DNA from: Pegea sp. RAD2-039
Taxonomy: Eukaryota; Chordata; Thaliacea; Salpida; Salpidae
Reading direction: 5' to 3'
DNA: 64,000 bases
Assembly (NCBI GenBank): GCA_034620365.1
Contig: JAQGEQ010000003.1
Location: forward strand, 434,001 to 498,000
Below are positions 12,601-32,638 of the stretch, piece by piece. The position numbers and the translations under genes are program-made. The notes below the pieces were generated by a model, which had not been told where the DNA came from, made no database searches, and worked only from the letters and a program-made list of their open reading frames with translations. Positions within the stretch are counted from its first letter, which is position 1. Each line of letters starts with the position of its first letter.

Positions 12601-13086
12601 AATTGATCTCGAAGATGCGACAGATGAATATGGATCGAACTGAACTTGGATGTCTTCGCGCAATTGTGCTCTTTAATCCAGGTGATGACGTCACATCACG
12701 TGACAACTTGGTTAACATCTGATGATGTAGATGTGAAGGAACTAACTGATGCAAATCTGATTGAGTCGCTTCGCGAGAAGGTTTATGCTTCACTGGAGAT
12801 CTATTGCCGGAGTAAGTATCCGGAGCAGGCGGGAAGATTCGCTAAACTTCTTCTTCGACTTCCTGCTCTTCGTTCCATCGCGCTTAAATGTCTCGAGCAT
12901 CTTTTCGTCTTCAAATTGATTGGAAATGAACCAATTAATGAATATCTCATCGATAAGTTGATCAATGAGAAGAAACATTCGAATAATTACAAGTCGAAAC
13001 CTACATCAGTTGATGGATCAACAGTTAGTAGTCCCAAACCTACATCTCAACCACCAGTTCTACCAATTACCAGTTCGCGCGCTTAA
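9690..13086 (+). CDS. RXR: retinoid X receptor (NR2B nuclear receptor)
   Basis: Eight exons encode 521 residues: 9690-9932, 10029-10092, 11542-11802, 11892-12032, 12086-12231, 12281-12410, 12457-12681, 12731-13086. RXR is a ligand-gated nuclear transcription factor that forms homodimers or partners other nuclear receptors. The A/B region is Ser/Asn/Pro-rich. The DNA-binding domain (about residues 171-236) starts at [14 protein letters not shown], has the P-box CEGCKG, and ends in GMKKEAVQDERQ. The ligand-binding domain carries [37 protein letters not shown] and [11 protein letters not shown], all diagnostic of RXR. The AF-2 helix reads YLIDKLI, so the usual Glu is Asp and a later acidic residue is Ile. 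Five of seven introns are 46-96 bp; intron 2 (1449 bp) contains a truncated retrotransposon. AATAAA lies at 13123-13128, only 37 bp after the stop. Confidence 0.95.
10920..11480 (+). mobile_element. non-LTR retrotransposon 3' fragment (copy A) in RXR intron 2
   Basis: This is the C-terminal end of a LINE reverse-transcriptase ORF plus its 3' UTR. The frame reads [22 protein letters not shown], then [19 protein letters not shown] and FFSYSTIST, the pattern found after the RT domain in CR1/L2/jockey-type elements. A TAG replaces the conserved Trp of WNQLP, so the copy is dead. The 3' UTR contains GAATGTGTGTTAGTGAGAGG, the hairpin GGTGC/GCACC, and the terminus CGCATTTATTGAAATAAATA. The element lies in the sense orientation of the host gene. 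Confidence 0.8.
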
Positions 13087-13571
13087 TCAACCAATCAGAA
13101 GCCATGCTGAGCAGCGGATGTAAATAAAGCATCTTTCTCGATTACTTAACTTGTTTACTTGATATTGATTTTTTTGTAATTACAATTTGCATATGTCCTT
13201 TTTCACCCATCAAATAATAAATAGCTTCAATATCAATTCGATTTTATCAACTGAATTTGTAAAAAGAAAGAAAATGTAGCAAGAAGCAATTGAAACTTCA
13301 ACTTGTCTCAATTTCTACAAACAAATTGCTGATCAATTATTTAATGAGCGGCTGAGAAACTATTTGCTTCAAATTCAAACAAATCTCAACATTTTTGAGA
13401 TAATTGAAAAGTAGAAAGTTAAAAAGTTCAAATTTTAAGCTTCGCTTGTCATGACAACTACATTTCTACTGAACTTTCTAGCTCGCCAACATTAGCAACT
13501 GATGACGTAACTATCTGATGACGTAACACTCGAAATAAAACTGATTTTTTTTTTTATTCGACTTCATTACA
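13087..13571. other. convergent 3' region of RXR and paraplegin
   Basis: This stretch holds two short 3' UTRs. The RXR poly(A) signal is at 13123-13128 on the plus strand and the paraplegin signal is at 13553-13558 on the minus strand, next to an A-run. Two TGACGTAA half-palindromes occur at about 13503-13526. No coding sequence is seen. Confidence 0.6.
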
Positions 13572-16998
<3,427 letters not shown>

Positions 16999-17587
16999 TA
17001 TTAAAGATTTTTAAAGATGTAAACATAAAAGTTGTATATTGTAAATTGAGGCCTTAAGAGACTAAAATGGATTTTTTACAAGTTAAGTAAATTGCCAAAA
17101 TATTGTGAAAGCTTTATAATATTTTCTATACAAGCTGTTATTTTTAATTTACTTTAGTTGAAGCAAACAAATCTAAATAATATATAAAAATTTCTAAACT
17201 TGATTTCGACTAATGGAAGTGTTGCATTATTCAAAGAGAGGCGTAACTAGAAAAAATATTTTTTGTTTAAATCCTAAAATGTATTTTTTCAATCTAAAAA
17301 TTATTAGAAAAACAGCTGTTTATTTTATTAGTAGGGCTTCGAAACTTAACGATAGAGCAAAATAAATATAATAAAAGTATTAGAGAACGATAAACTAAAA
17401 AATTGAGACAGAAGGAAATAAAATAGAATAACAGATTTTATGTCCTTTTGGCAGGTACGTTCGTGACTAAATAAGCCAATGAGCGAACGGCACACGTCCA
17501 TACTTTTTACCTGGGCGCAATAAACGAAACTACTGAAAGGGTGTAGAATCATTACCTTCTTAATGTTTTCTTCTTTTTGATGCAGTG

Positions 17588-17806
17588 TCAGCTCTGGCTT
17601 AGCTCACGAAGGATGGTGTTTTCCGAAGATGTTGCCTGATCCGTTGCAAGTTGAGACAACTGAGAGTGTTTTGTACCTAGCTTTTCAAAAAGAATTTCAC
17701 GAGATCTTTTAACTTTGTTTGAAGCATTTGTTTTTTGTAGCTGGATGAATTTGCTGCGCCACACAGCTTTAGATAAATAGTTATTTCTCCATTCTGAGAA
17801 ATCCAT
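17588..17806 (-). CDS. unidentified 72-residue ORF
   Basis: From the ATG at 17804-17806 this frame encodes a basic, polar, Ser/Thr/Gln-rich 72-residue peptide beginning MDFSEWRNNYLSKAVW and ending RELSQS. It looks helical in the middle (Lys, Arg and Leu rich), and no family was recognised. The frame is open upstream to 17893 and a second frame (17677-17940) is also open, so this could be a decayed gene or one exon of a spliced gene. It lies in a locally GC-richer island, and a TATAAAAG box sits about 180 bp upstream. Confidence 0.3.
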   Translation of the reverse strand: MDFSEWRNNYLSKAVWRSKFIQLQKTNASNKVKRSREILFEKLGTKHSQLSQLATDQATSSENTILRELSQS

Positions 17807-17983
17807 ATGAAAACGTGACCCTCCAAACAGGTATTTCGTAAAAGTGGTTTTGATTCTGAATAACTTAACTCCAACGGATCGTACAAGACGCAAGTTTCAA
17901 ATCCGAAGAAAACTTTGGTTAAAATGATAGGTGTGTACAAATCAGTCTTTGTCTTGGTTTTGAGCTCTTTGTTACGCTAAACT

Positions 17984-17991
17984 CTTTTATA
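17984..17991 (-). promoter_or_regulatory. TATA-box-like TATAAAAG
   Basis: A perfect TATAAAAG reads on the minus strand upstream of the small ORF at 17588-17806. Supporting evidence is position only. In this AT-rich DNA such matches also arise by chance. Confidence 0.25.
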
Positions 17992-18381
17992 GATTCGAAC
18001 GAAGGTTATGTTTGCAATTACTAACTTGTTATTTACTTTTCTTTCTCAATGTTAGCATCAAATGATATTATGCTGCCCGAATACTTAAAGTTGCGTATAT
18101 ATATATAATAATATTTTTTTATGTTTCCACTTTTGATAATACTTGGTTACTGATAGCTAATGTTTATTTTGTTATCTTCTCTTTAAATTTGACAACAAGA
18201 TAAAGTTAAACAGTTTACAGACATTAAAAATTATATAAAACTATATGAGATGGCCCCGAATATACAAAGAAACAGACAAGTTAATTTTCTGTTTAGTTTT
18301 TCAAAGCATATTTGATTTAATTTTAAATATATTAATAAACCAATCGATTTTTATCAGTGAAAATTTGAAACTAAACTGAAA

Positions 18382-18389
18382 TGACGTCA
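18382..18389. promoter_or_regulatory. CRE palindrome immediately upstream of EF-hand start codon
   Basis: TGACGTCA, the binding site of CREB/ATF-type bZIP factors, ends two bases before the ATG at 18392. It may be a promoter element if transcription starts very close, or it may belong to the regional enrichment of this palindrome. Confidence 0.4.
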
Positions 18390-18391
18390 TA

Positions 18392-19015
18392 ATGAGCTTC
18401 AAGACATGCTTTAAAAGGTTGCTGAAAATAGAAAAGCAAAAAATGGGTAACATGTTTTACTATCCTCTTCAATATGAGCCAATCAGTTACAACCGGGAAC
18501 AAGATTATGATTCATTTGGAACAAAAAAAGAAACAAAGCAAAAAGTGAATGAGATAGACGTGTTACATCGTAAATACTGTCGAGATATATTTGAAGAACG
18601 TAAAAGTAGTAGCAAACGAAAAGAGTTTATCACTCAAATATCAGATGAAGCTTATGCAAAGCGATTTCCTATGTGGCAAGTTGACGAGATTGCAGATTTT
18701 AAAGTTCAATTTGAAATATTTGATTTAAATCGAGATGGTTTGATTGATTTCAATGAAATTTGTTTAGTCTTGGATGAATTTGGTGATACTAGTAGTGATC
18801 AAGAAAGAAAAAAATACTTTAAATCTGTGAAAAATCAAAGTTTAACAATTGACTTTGAGCAGTTTTTGTTGCTGATGAGTAGTTGTATGAATTTAGATGG
18901 TACTTTGACGAAACAAGCTTCAAATTTTCATCATATTGTCTACAGAGGTGCTCAACAAGTGAAAAAGTTAAGAAAGTTGACTGTTTACAAGCAGTTAATG
19001 ACAGGAATATTCTAA
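18392..19015 (+). CDS. single-exon EF-hand protein of unknown function
   Basis: This intronless gene encodes 207 residues. One canonical EF-hand loop is present, DLNRDGLIDFNE (Asp1, Asn3, Asp5, Gly6, Glu12), flanked by the helices VQFEIF and CLVLDEFG. A second half-EF (LTIDFEQFLLLMSS) has lost its loop ligands. The N-terminal half is charged and contains no recognised domain. The pairing suggests a calmodulin-superfamily calcium sensor, but no orthologue was recognised. A methionine at residue 18 (MGNMFYYP) is an alternative start. The lack of introns contrasts with its intron-dense neighbours and would fit a retrocopy. AATAAA follows at 19072-19077. Confidence 0.75.
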   Translation: MSFKTCFKRLLKIEKQKMGNMFYYPLQYEPISYNREQDYDSFGTKKETKQKVNEIDVLHRKYCRDIFEERKSSSKRKEFITQISDEAYAKRFPMWQVDEIADFKVQFEIFDLNRDGLIDFNEICLVLDEFGDTSSDQERKKYFKSVKNQSLTIDFEQFLLLMSSCMNLDGTLTKQASNFHHIVYRGAQQVKKLRKLTVYKQLMTGIF

Positions 19016-20086
19016 ATATTTCATGTTTCTACTCACTTATGTCTCTTGCTGATTTCGAAAGTTGTATGTGAAATAAATTGGTTAACTTTCATTGTGTGTT
19101 TGAATGAGTTCAATCTCAGGCCCCAGATCTGCCCAGAGAGTACTTCATTGGGCCATTTGAAGCATGTAATAGGTAAAGACCTGTCTTATGCCCCCTATGG
19201 GAAGTAAACATATTCGAATTGTTCTTTTTTGCTACCAGTCGGCGCTACCTCTCAGGGCAAACACTACAAAATTTATTATTTTGACTAAATAGATGTTATT
19301 TGTGAGAATGTGTGTCAGTGAGAGGTACCCTTCTTCGCATTTATTGAAATAAATACAAAAAGTCTTGGACATTCTATAAGTACTTATGGTTTTCACTTGC
19401 TGAAAGCGTATGTTCACAAACTGCCTTCATGCACATTTGCTTTAGTAGCATGCTCTATTGTCCCATTAAAATAGCCCAGTGACCTGGGAAAGTGACATCA
19501 AAGTCAACAAATTATAGGTTTTATATCTGGGTTTCCTGAAGCAACCGCAAGGCAATTTCACTATTTACCCATAACTTCGCGCGCTTGTGACGTAAAAGCG
19601 CGATACTTCTTATCTCCAGTGAAGTGGGGTTTGAATTAAGGCGTGCAACAGACACAGGGATTAGCAGGTAATCGACCCAACACTCGTCGCCAAAAGCTAA
19701 TTAAAACTCAACTAAGTCATTCAACCATTACAGAAGTCATGTGACTCGTCTACCTTTCTAAATATCAACTCGTTTGAAACTAGAAATATTTTAAGTTTTT
19801 ATTTGCTTTAATTATTATCCTTCTTTATAAAATATTTCTCATATTTGTAAAAACTTCTCGATAAAAAGCCATTTTCGGCCTAATTAATTTTCAGAAATTT
19901 ATCTCGAGTATGTTTAAAATAATTGTCTTTATTATATGTTCATCCCAACCCTAAAAAAGGTGAAAGTTCACGAGAAATTTTTTAATGAAAAAAAACACGA
20001 AAGTACTCGATCATTAAAACGCCCTCTAGCGATTCGTAGAGATACAACAAAATATACATCCAGAGAAAATTATTTACAAGAAAATG
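19016..20086. other. intergenic DNA with repeat debris
   Basis: This stretch holds the 3' UTR of the EF-hand gene, a truncated LINE tail (about 19278-19357) preceded by a GC-richer segment of unknown origin (19115-19260), and a hairpin at 19580-19602 with the arms CGCGCTT/AAGCGCG around a TGACGTAA-containing loop. No gene was recognised. Confidence 0.5.
19278..19357 (+). mobile_element. LINE 3' tail fragment (copy G)
   Basis: TTTTGACTAAATAGATGTTA is followed by GAGAATGTGTGTCAGTGAGAG and CGCATTTATTGAAATAAATA, matching the 3' end of copy A. The hairpin region is shortened by a deletion of about 15 bp. The sequence just upstream does not match the LINE, so the copy is 5'-truncated or recombined. 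Confidence 0.7.
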
Positions 20087-25632
<5,546 letters not shown>

Positions 25633-28600
25633 TTTCTATCAAACTATGATAAATCAAAAAGACATGTGAAACCACTATAAAAAGATTACTGATAAAAAAA
25701 ATCAAAAGTTTATAAAATTATGCATTTATATAAAAAACACTTTATTATAATGATAAAATAAAAGGCTTATATCTACAATAAAATTTATTACAAAAAGTTA
25801 TAACACAAGTTAAAAAACTGAAAAAAAAACTATAATAGTTTATATAAAAAAAAAAAAGGAATAAAAACCTAAAATCTATTTCTAAACAAGTTTATAACTT
25901 TTTTGAATTCAAATAACTTAAATAACTTGAAGGTTGTTAATGAAAAACACTAAAAGCATAATAAACATAGAGTCATGATCTATAAAAGTATATGAAAAAA
26001 ATATATTAATAAAAAATTTATCTAAATAAAATAATATGTATGATACACTAAGAATTAAAAAAAGTGAAATTTAAAAAGCTAAAAAATAATATTTTAATGC
26101 ATTTAATAAAAATATTTTTTAACTTAAATCAATTTAAACATTTTATTTGTTCAAGTAGCTTTTAAAAAGTGTTAAAATAAGAAAGGACAACTTATTATAG
26201 CGATTACTTAAGATAACTTATATTAAAGTAATAGACAAATACTACTAAACTTAAAGAAATAATAAATGATCAAAAGTTTTATATAACAGATGAAGCATTT
26301 TAAAATATTTTCAATCAATAAAAATTATTTAGTTATATGCATAAGTTTTCAAATGTTTCTAATTCTTAAACTTAGAAAAATAACTAAAATAATAAAAGTT
26401 TAAAAAACTATTTAGTCTTTTGTAATTATACCTAAATTCTCCTTAAAAAAATTATTGAACATATCTTAAACAAAATTATACTGGCATTAAAAAATGACTG
26501 TAGTTTTTGACCAATTAAGCACTAAGTCTGTAAATACAGTCAATAACTTGAGACACAGTGAAAACTGGATAAAAACATAGTAATAAATGATAAGGAAAAA
26601 GTAAAAAAAAAAAGATTAAACAGTTATTGCTAACAGACAATTTCATTCAACAATTTGGACGGCCATATCGTAAACACAGACAACTACTTTTAAAAACCTA
26701 AATTCGGACTTTTTTAGAGCGGTTATCATAGAAATAATTAAAGCGAAACTTCCATTTTAACAATTATTATCTATTTATATATTGATTAAAATAAATTATG
26801 TTAAAATCTTTATCTTTTAGTGCTACAAATAATAAAATAACTGATTATTTTTTAAATTCTCACATATAATTTGTGACTTAGAAAAAGTTTAATTAAATGA
26901 CTTTCTTTTCTCAGATTCTTTATTTATTTTCATTTCTCATGTTTAAGCTTTAATCTCGATAGTACATATTTCTTGAATGAACTATTTGCTTGTTAGATCA
27001 TTACAGAAAAGTAAGAGTATTTTAAGGATTAAGAAGTAATAAGACCTTCTAATATTTATTTCTTTTACATTGATGTATTTGTTTTTCTCTTAATAATATA
27101 CTTTATTCTTCGTCATTTACCTTCTTTTTCAATATTACCACAAATTTTCTACGGTAAATCTTATAGCAGTGGGTGATTTTCATTTTATTCTTGAGACTTG
27201 CAGTTAGAGTTGCTACGTTTACGAAACGGTTTGGTCTTCAGTATCAATCAGCTGGTAATTAAATTAGAAATTGAGTTTTGATGTTCCGTTGAGCTATAAA
27301 GATAAATTTAACACATTTTCAGTAAGCTTAGTTACTTGCCTGAAGCAAAAAAAGTTAAATATTTTAAGTATTCTTACAGTATTTTGTGTGCCATTAAAAA
27401 CGTTTATTTCAATTACAGTGAAGTTGCTTTGAATCCTAATTACACCTCAAATACTTAATAAAAATATAACCAGTATGTGGATCCCGAAAAGTCTTTAACT
27501 AACAGCATCAAACAAATAAAAGGTTATTATACAAATGAAGCTTGTGTCTAGATTCAAAAGTGCTTAAAAGTTGTTTTTTTCTAAAAGCTTAGCAAATAAC
27601 CTTTCTTTCTGGTACCCTATAAAATCCTCAAAATAGAAATCTAATGACTCAAAGTGATTTTTGTATAGCTTTCTATGTTTGAAGATTATGAAAAATGACT
27701 TTTTCCGAGCTACGCTTCACACCCATACTTAAAAAGTAAAATGCTCTTTCTTTAGCCTACATAGATATTTTGTTTCTCAAACACTAATTCTTCCTTAGAA
27801 ATGAATAATGATTTAGGCTAAATATTTTGTTGATTAAAGTTAATTAATCAAATGTGTTGTATAGTTAATTGTATTCTAACTTAATCAGTTGTTTTGGGAA
27901 TTACTTGCTTTAATTTCATCTGCTGTAATTGTCATATTATTACTTTTATAAATATAGTTAACTCACAAATTCTAAATATCAGGTATATAGATTTTTAGCT
28001 GTTTTAAAAATCGTAACAATCTTTATTTAACATTTTTTATTACAATCATTCAGCAAATCCCTACCAAAAATGCTAAGTATGATTTGTATAAAACATTAGC
28101 AAGATTAAAATGAAAGATTTATATCGAAAGATTTTACTCATAAAGACGCCATCGTTGAACTTTTTAATGTTTTTTGAATATAAAAAAGGATGTAGATTTA
28201 TGTTATAGAAGCTGTTGTTTTGTATAAAAAAGCTTGACAATATTTTTACATTTTTTATTTAAATTTCTGCAAAATATATACTTCATAGATATTTTATAAT
28301 ATATTCTAACAGTTTTTTGAACCTTTGAAAATTCAAACTAAGTATATTTCTATTCTCTTCAATTTCTTAAGTCGCAGCGTTTATTAGGATAAATTTAAAT
28401 CCTCGTTATTCCCTTTAACCCCTTTAAACTTTTTGAATACAATAAGTTTTTCTTTTCTACATTCTATATTTCTGTGATTTAGCTTTATTAAAAAAATGTC
28501 AAAAGATGAATTATTAGCAGAATCAACATTACAACAAAATTGATTGGAAAAGCTCTTCACAAATTTATTGATTCCATGTCAGAATACATTTATTTAGTCT

Positions 28601-29845
28601 ATTTAGAGAGTTTGAAGAGAAATGAAAAGTTATAATAATCCAGTAAAAAATAGGCATTAGAAATATGTATACATGATTTCCTAATCATTTTTTGTTGATC
28701 AAAAATACGCTGACACTTTTTTGCAGCGTTCAGTAATTCTTTCATTTGTACTTAAAAGGATATAAACTGTTTTTGTATAATTCTCAGTAAATATACAGAA
28801 AATAGAAAAACATATGATTGATTTAGTAATACTTCTTAAATTGGCTTTTAGTGAATATACACGTCATATCAATTACATAAACTCAGCTAAAGTAGTTACC
28901 TAAAATCGTTCATCCAAATTATTATTTTTAATGCAAAATACTGCAATGAAATTTATGTAAAAAGTTAATCATATTTCAATTCTTTTTAATCATTAATAAA
29001 ATAATAACTTAGTTTTATCTTAAACTCTAATCTTTTTTAAAATTGTTATTTAGTCAACGTATCTATTGAAATAATAATAATACGTTTTAACTGATAACAA
29101 TTTCATGATTTTTACATGTTTGGTAATATTTCTGCTATATAAAAATAGTCTTTACTTATACTTTTTGTGATAGAAAATTTAATTTTCTTATTATATCTTT
29201 CTATTAAAACACTTATTTTTGTCAACAAAGTTTTAACAGTAATGTTTAATTAAATGAAATTCAAGTACATTTTTCTAGTTAGATATAAATCATAACATTT
29301 ACTGTTTCATACAAAAATTTGAAAGATAAATTTTTGATGATGTAAGTAACTAAGTTTTTAAATTTGACTTTGTTTTTAAATTTCTGATTTAAATACTTTT
29401 ATTTCTATTATTTTACGGTTTTTTATTTTTATAATTTAGCTTCAAGATCTTAATCAATCATTATAAATTATTTTTTATAATTAATTTTGTTTATTTATGT
29501 GTCTATAAACAATATTTTCAATTATTGTTCTTTATTACTTTTTTAAAAGTTTTCAATTATATATTAATAAATTATATATTTTCAATTATGTTATTTTACT
29601 TACGATGTGAAATATAAAATATGCTTTTAATATAAGGTATATCTTTGGATATTATAGCTTATATTTTTCTTAATTAGCTAGATTATAATTTTCTTATACT
29701 TATACATTTCAGTAACTTAATTGAATTATATTTTTTTATATTTGATATATTTATTTTTCCAATATTGTAAAACTAACTGTTAAATTGACCTTGAAAATTG
29801 ATTTTTTGATAGTTATAATTTATAAGCCATAAATTTTTCTTTATA
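25633..29845. other. AT-rich intergenic region between divergent SIN3 and BCAP31
   Basis: About 4.2 kb separates two divergently transcribed genes, so both promoters should lie here. The sequence is almost wholly A/T with poly(A) and poly(T) runs. I could not place a TATA box, CpG-rich core or any exon with confidence. Confidence 0.5.
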
Positions 29846-31931
29846 ATGAGTCTCCACTGGACTTTGGTGGCTGGGTTTCTGTATGTAGAGATTGCATTAT
29901 GCCTTCTACTCTGTGTTACTTATGTCAGTAATCGCAGGTATATATCTTATTTCTATTAAAAGTATATTTTAAGAAATAGACTTTTGGTTTTCCAGCTAAA
30001 TTAAGGTTTCTTAAGAAGGAAATTGAACTTAAAGGGTTATTCTGAGTTGTTTTAGACAACTTTAAGAACTCAAATGAGTAGATCCATTGTTTACCAAAGG
30101 GGTTAAAGACTATTTAAAGGGACCATTGAAGATATATTTGTTGTGTATATATAAATTTGTTTGTATTTATGTTTGGTGGAAGAACTTCAAATAAAAACTT
30201 TTTCTCTGAAATAATTAGCTCAATTTTTAAAAGCTTTATCTTATAAGAAACTTATCAAATGTTATTGCTGCTTATAGAAATCTTGATGTACAAAACTTCT
30301 TTTTACTACATCTTTGCTTTATAAGTTTGAGTTTGTGAACTGTTGACATAAGTCATCAAATATTTTGTCTTTATTTAATTACTAATAGTTTAATAATTTC
30401 ACTTTTTTAAGCATCTGAAGTATAATTTAAAACTGTATTAAGTTTTCATTATTGTAAGTTTCTTAAAACAATTATTTCTCTAGAGTTTATCATAATTTAA
30501 AATAAATCAATCTGAATTGCTATAATTAAAATAAAATTCTATGCTATACAACCATGCCAATTTAACAAATTTAAATTTATCAGATTTATAATAGTTTTGT
30601 GCTAGTATAGATAAATAAATAATATACAAATAACTAGATAGAAACATCAGATAACTATAATTTAATATAAAACTAGTCTAGTTTAAAATAAATTTTTCTT
30701 TTAGAATCAATAGATTTTTTTTATCATGAATTGGTTTCCTTGTTTTCAAAAAATAGAAATTTTATTATTTTGACTAAAAATTGTTTGGATAAATTTGCAG
30801 TTTTTTTCTTCTACAATTTTCTTAATAACTTTTTAATGTTTTTAGATGGAGCTCAATAATAAAGTCCAATATTTTCACGTCAATATTGAAGCACGGTAAC
30901 ATGTATTTCACAATCATGATTGCCATTCTAATTCTTTTCTTTTTGGGTTAGTATTTCTATTATTACTCAAAAACAGTTTAATATAAGCCACTAATAAATT
31001 AACTTGTTTTTACAAACATAAATATTTATTATATCAACTCAATATATAATTTCAAAGCTAAATAATAAATATGAAATTTGATTTTTATCTAGATGCTTTA
31101 CGTGAAGTGAAGAAATACACGATGCCAGACATGAAAGCGCTTGATCTGTCAAATAATTTAAATACTAAAGATCATTTCATGATGATGATGTTTAGAGCAC
31201 AAAGAAATTTATATATTTCCGGTTTCTCGCTCTTCCTGTTTCTGTTAGTTTCATTTTTTTGTTTTTTGTCTTCAATTTAATTTCAATAATCTTTTTAAAT
31301 AGTGTTTTACGTCGAATGGCTTCTTTGATCTGCTCTAGCGCAATTCTTGAAGCAAAGTGTGAGGCAGCGATGAAGCAAGCTGAAAGCGCTTCTAGAACAG
31401 CGCAGGTTGTTTCCAGAATCTTACTAATTAAAAGCCAATTTCTTAATTTACATTAAAAAATAAATTTTGTAAATAATGTTTTATAAACAGATAAAATCTT
31501 CTGACTTTTTAAATATTTCAAATTTTATTTCTTATTTTCTTTTCAATCTTTTTTAATATCTGAAAATTTGGTGATTTTTTAATATTTTGAAGTTTTGACT
31601 TTTAATTAAAACTTTCTTTTTAGGGTCTCTTAGATGGTGCCACAAAAGAAAACCAAGATGAAGATAGCAAAGCTGAAGATTTGAAAAAAGAAATTGAGGA
31701 GCTGAAATTGAAGCTTGCTGAATCGAGAAAAGGTTCAAAAACTCTTTAAAATCTTTAAATCTTTTATTTGAAAATATTCCAATAGATAAAAAGACAGCTG
31801 ATGCCAACGTAGAAGCCATGAAGCTACAGTCAGAATCGACTAATCGCGCTTACGATCAGTTGATGAAAGAACATGAAAAGCTTCAAAGAGCACAAGATGT
31901 TGACTGCGGAGATCACAAGAAGGATAATTGA
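29846..31931 (+). CDS. BCAP31: B-cell receptor-associated protein 31 (BAP31) family
   Basis: Six exons encode 233 residues: 29846-29937, 30846-30946, 31093-31243, 31303-31405, 31624-31732, 31786-31931. BAP31 is an ER membrane chaperone that escorts membrane proteins to export or degradation. Exon 1 opens MSLHWTLVAGFLYVEI, very close to the vertebrate N-terminus and forming the first membrane span. A second span lies in exon 2, and the third follows FRAQRNLYISGFSL, the family signature. The cytosolic tail is a Lys/Glu-rich coiled coil (EDLKKEIEELKLKLAESRK). The C-terminus KKDN fits the dilysine KKXX ER-retrieval signal. Introns are 59-908 bp, longer than in the SIN3 block. AATAAA at 32102-32107 probably ends the transcript. 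Confidence 0.93.
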
Positions 31932-32304
31932 TGACTTTTGCACGCTTTTCGATGTCATTTGATGTTAAATACAAAATAATCTGCTTTGTTATCATGATAA
32001 TTGTTAGCTTGTACCATCATCAACCATTTTAATTGAAGACGGTACCTTATACATCACCACCACAATACAAAACTTATAATTTATTATATTTTTCTAAATG
32101 TAATAAAACAATTGTATGCTACATCTAAGGAAAGCTATTTTAGTTAAAAATCTTCTATTTGATCGGGATCTTTGTGTCAGATTTACATAGAGAAGATTTT
32201 AACTGTAACTTGAGACGGATGTGATGAAAAATTCTAAGAGTTCAAATATTTCTAAAAGATTTATCATGAAATAGATAAACCAAATGTGAACAAATAGTTA
32301 AGTC

Positions 32305-32638
32305 ATGAAAGATGAAAATAACCAATTATTTGATGACAGTGCATTGAAAGATGTTATTGATGCTAAGGTAAAAAGTCAGATGATGTTAGGGTTAGAGTGT
32401 TTATTTATCGAGATCTAGAAGCCTTTGTCGGTAGCTAGCATGAGTTGTCTTGATTAAAATCATAAATTTCCAACGAAGATTGAAAACTGAATTGATGATA
32501 ACAAGTTTGGTAAAAAGTATTAAATTTCCAGAACCACTAAAAGATGAAGAACAACTTGTTGATATTTATGTTGAAGAGAAGACGGCCAATAATGCTGCCT
32601 TGAAAAGATCCCGAGAAAACTTGAAAGAGTTGAAATGA
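32305..32638 (+). CDS. unidentified small gene, exon structure uncertain
   Basis: Two coding segments look real. An opening ATG at 32305 gives MKDENNQLFDDSALKDVIDAK and stops at a good donor (GTAAAA at 32368). A second open segment to the stop at 32636-32638 contains KFPEPLKDEEQLVDIYVEEK and a charged helix ending RSRENLKELK. Linking them in frame through 50-bp-class introns requires an 8-nt exon at 32419-32426, so the model is tentative. Alternatively, the 3' segment alone starts at the ATG at 32496. No family was recognised. The gene lies 370 bp downstream of BCAP31 on the same strand. Confidence 0.4.

Larger units (their letters stand above)
16999..18391. other. intergenic DNA between paraplegin and the EF-hand gene
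   Basis: This is mostly AT-rich sequence. A GC-richer island at about 17440-18010 contains an unidentified minus-strand ORF and a TATAAAAG box; these are listed separately. Nothing else was recognised. Confidence 0.5.
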
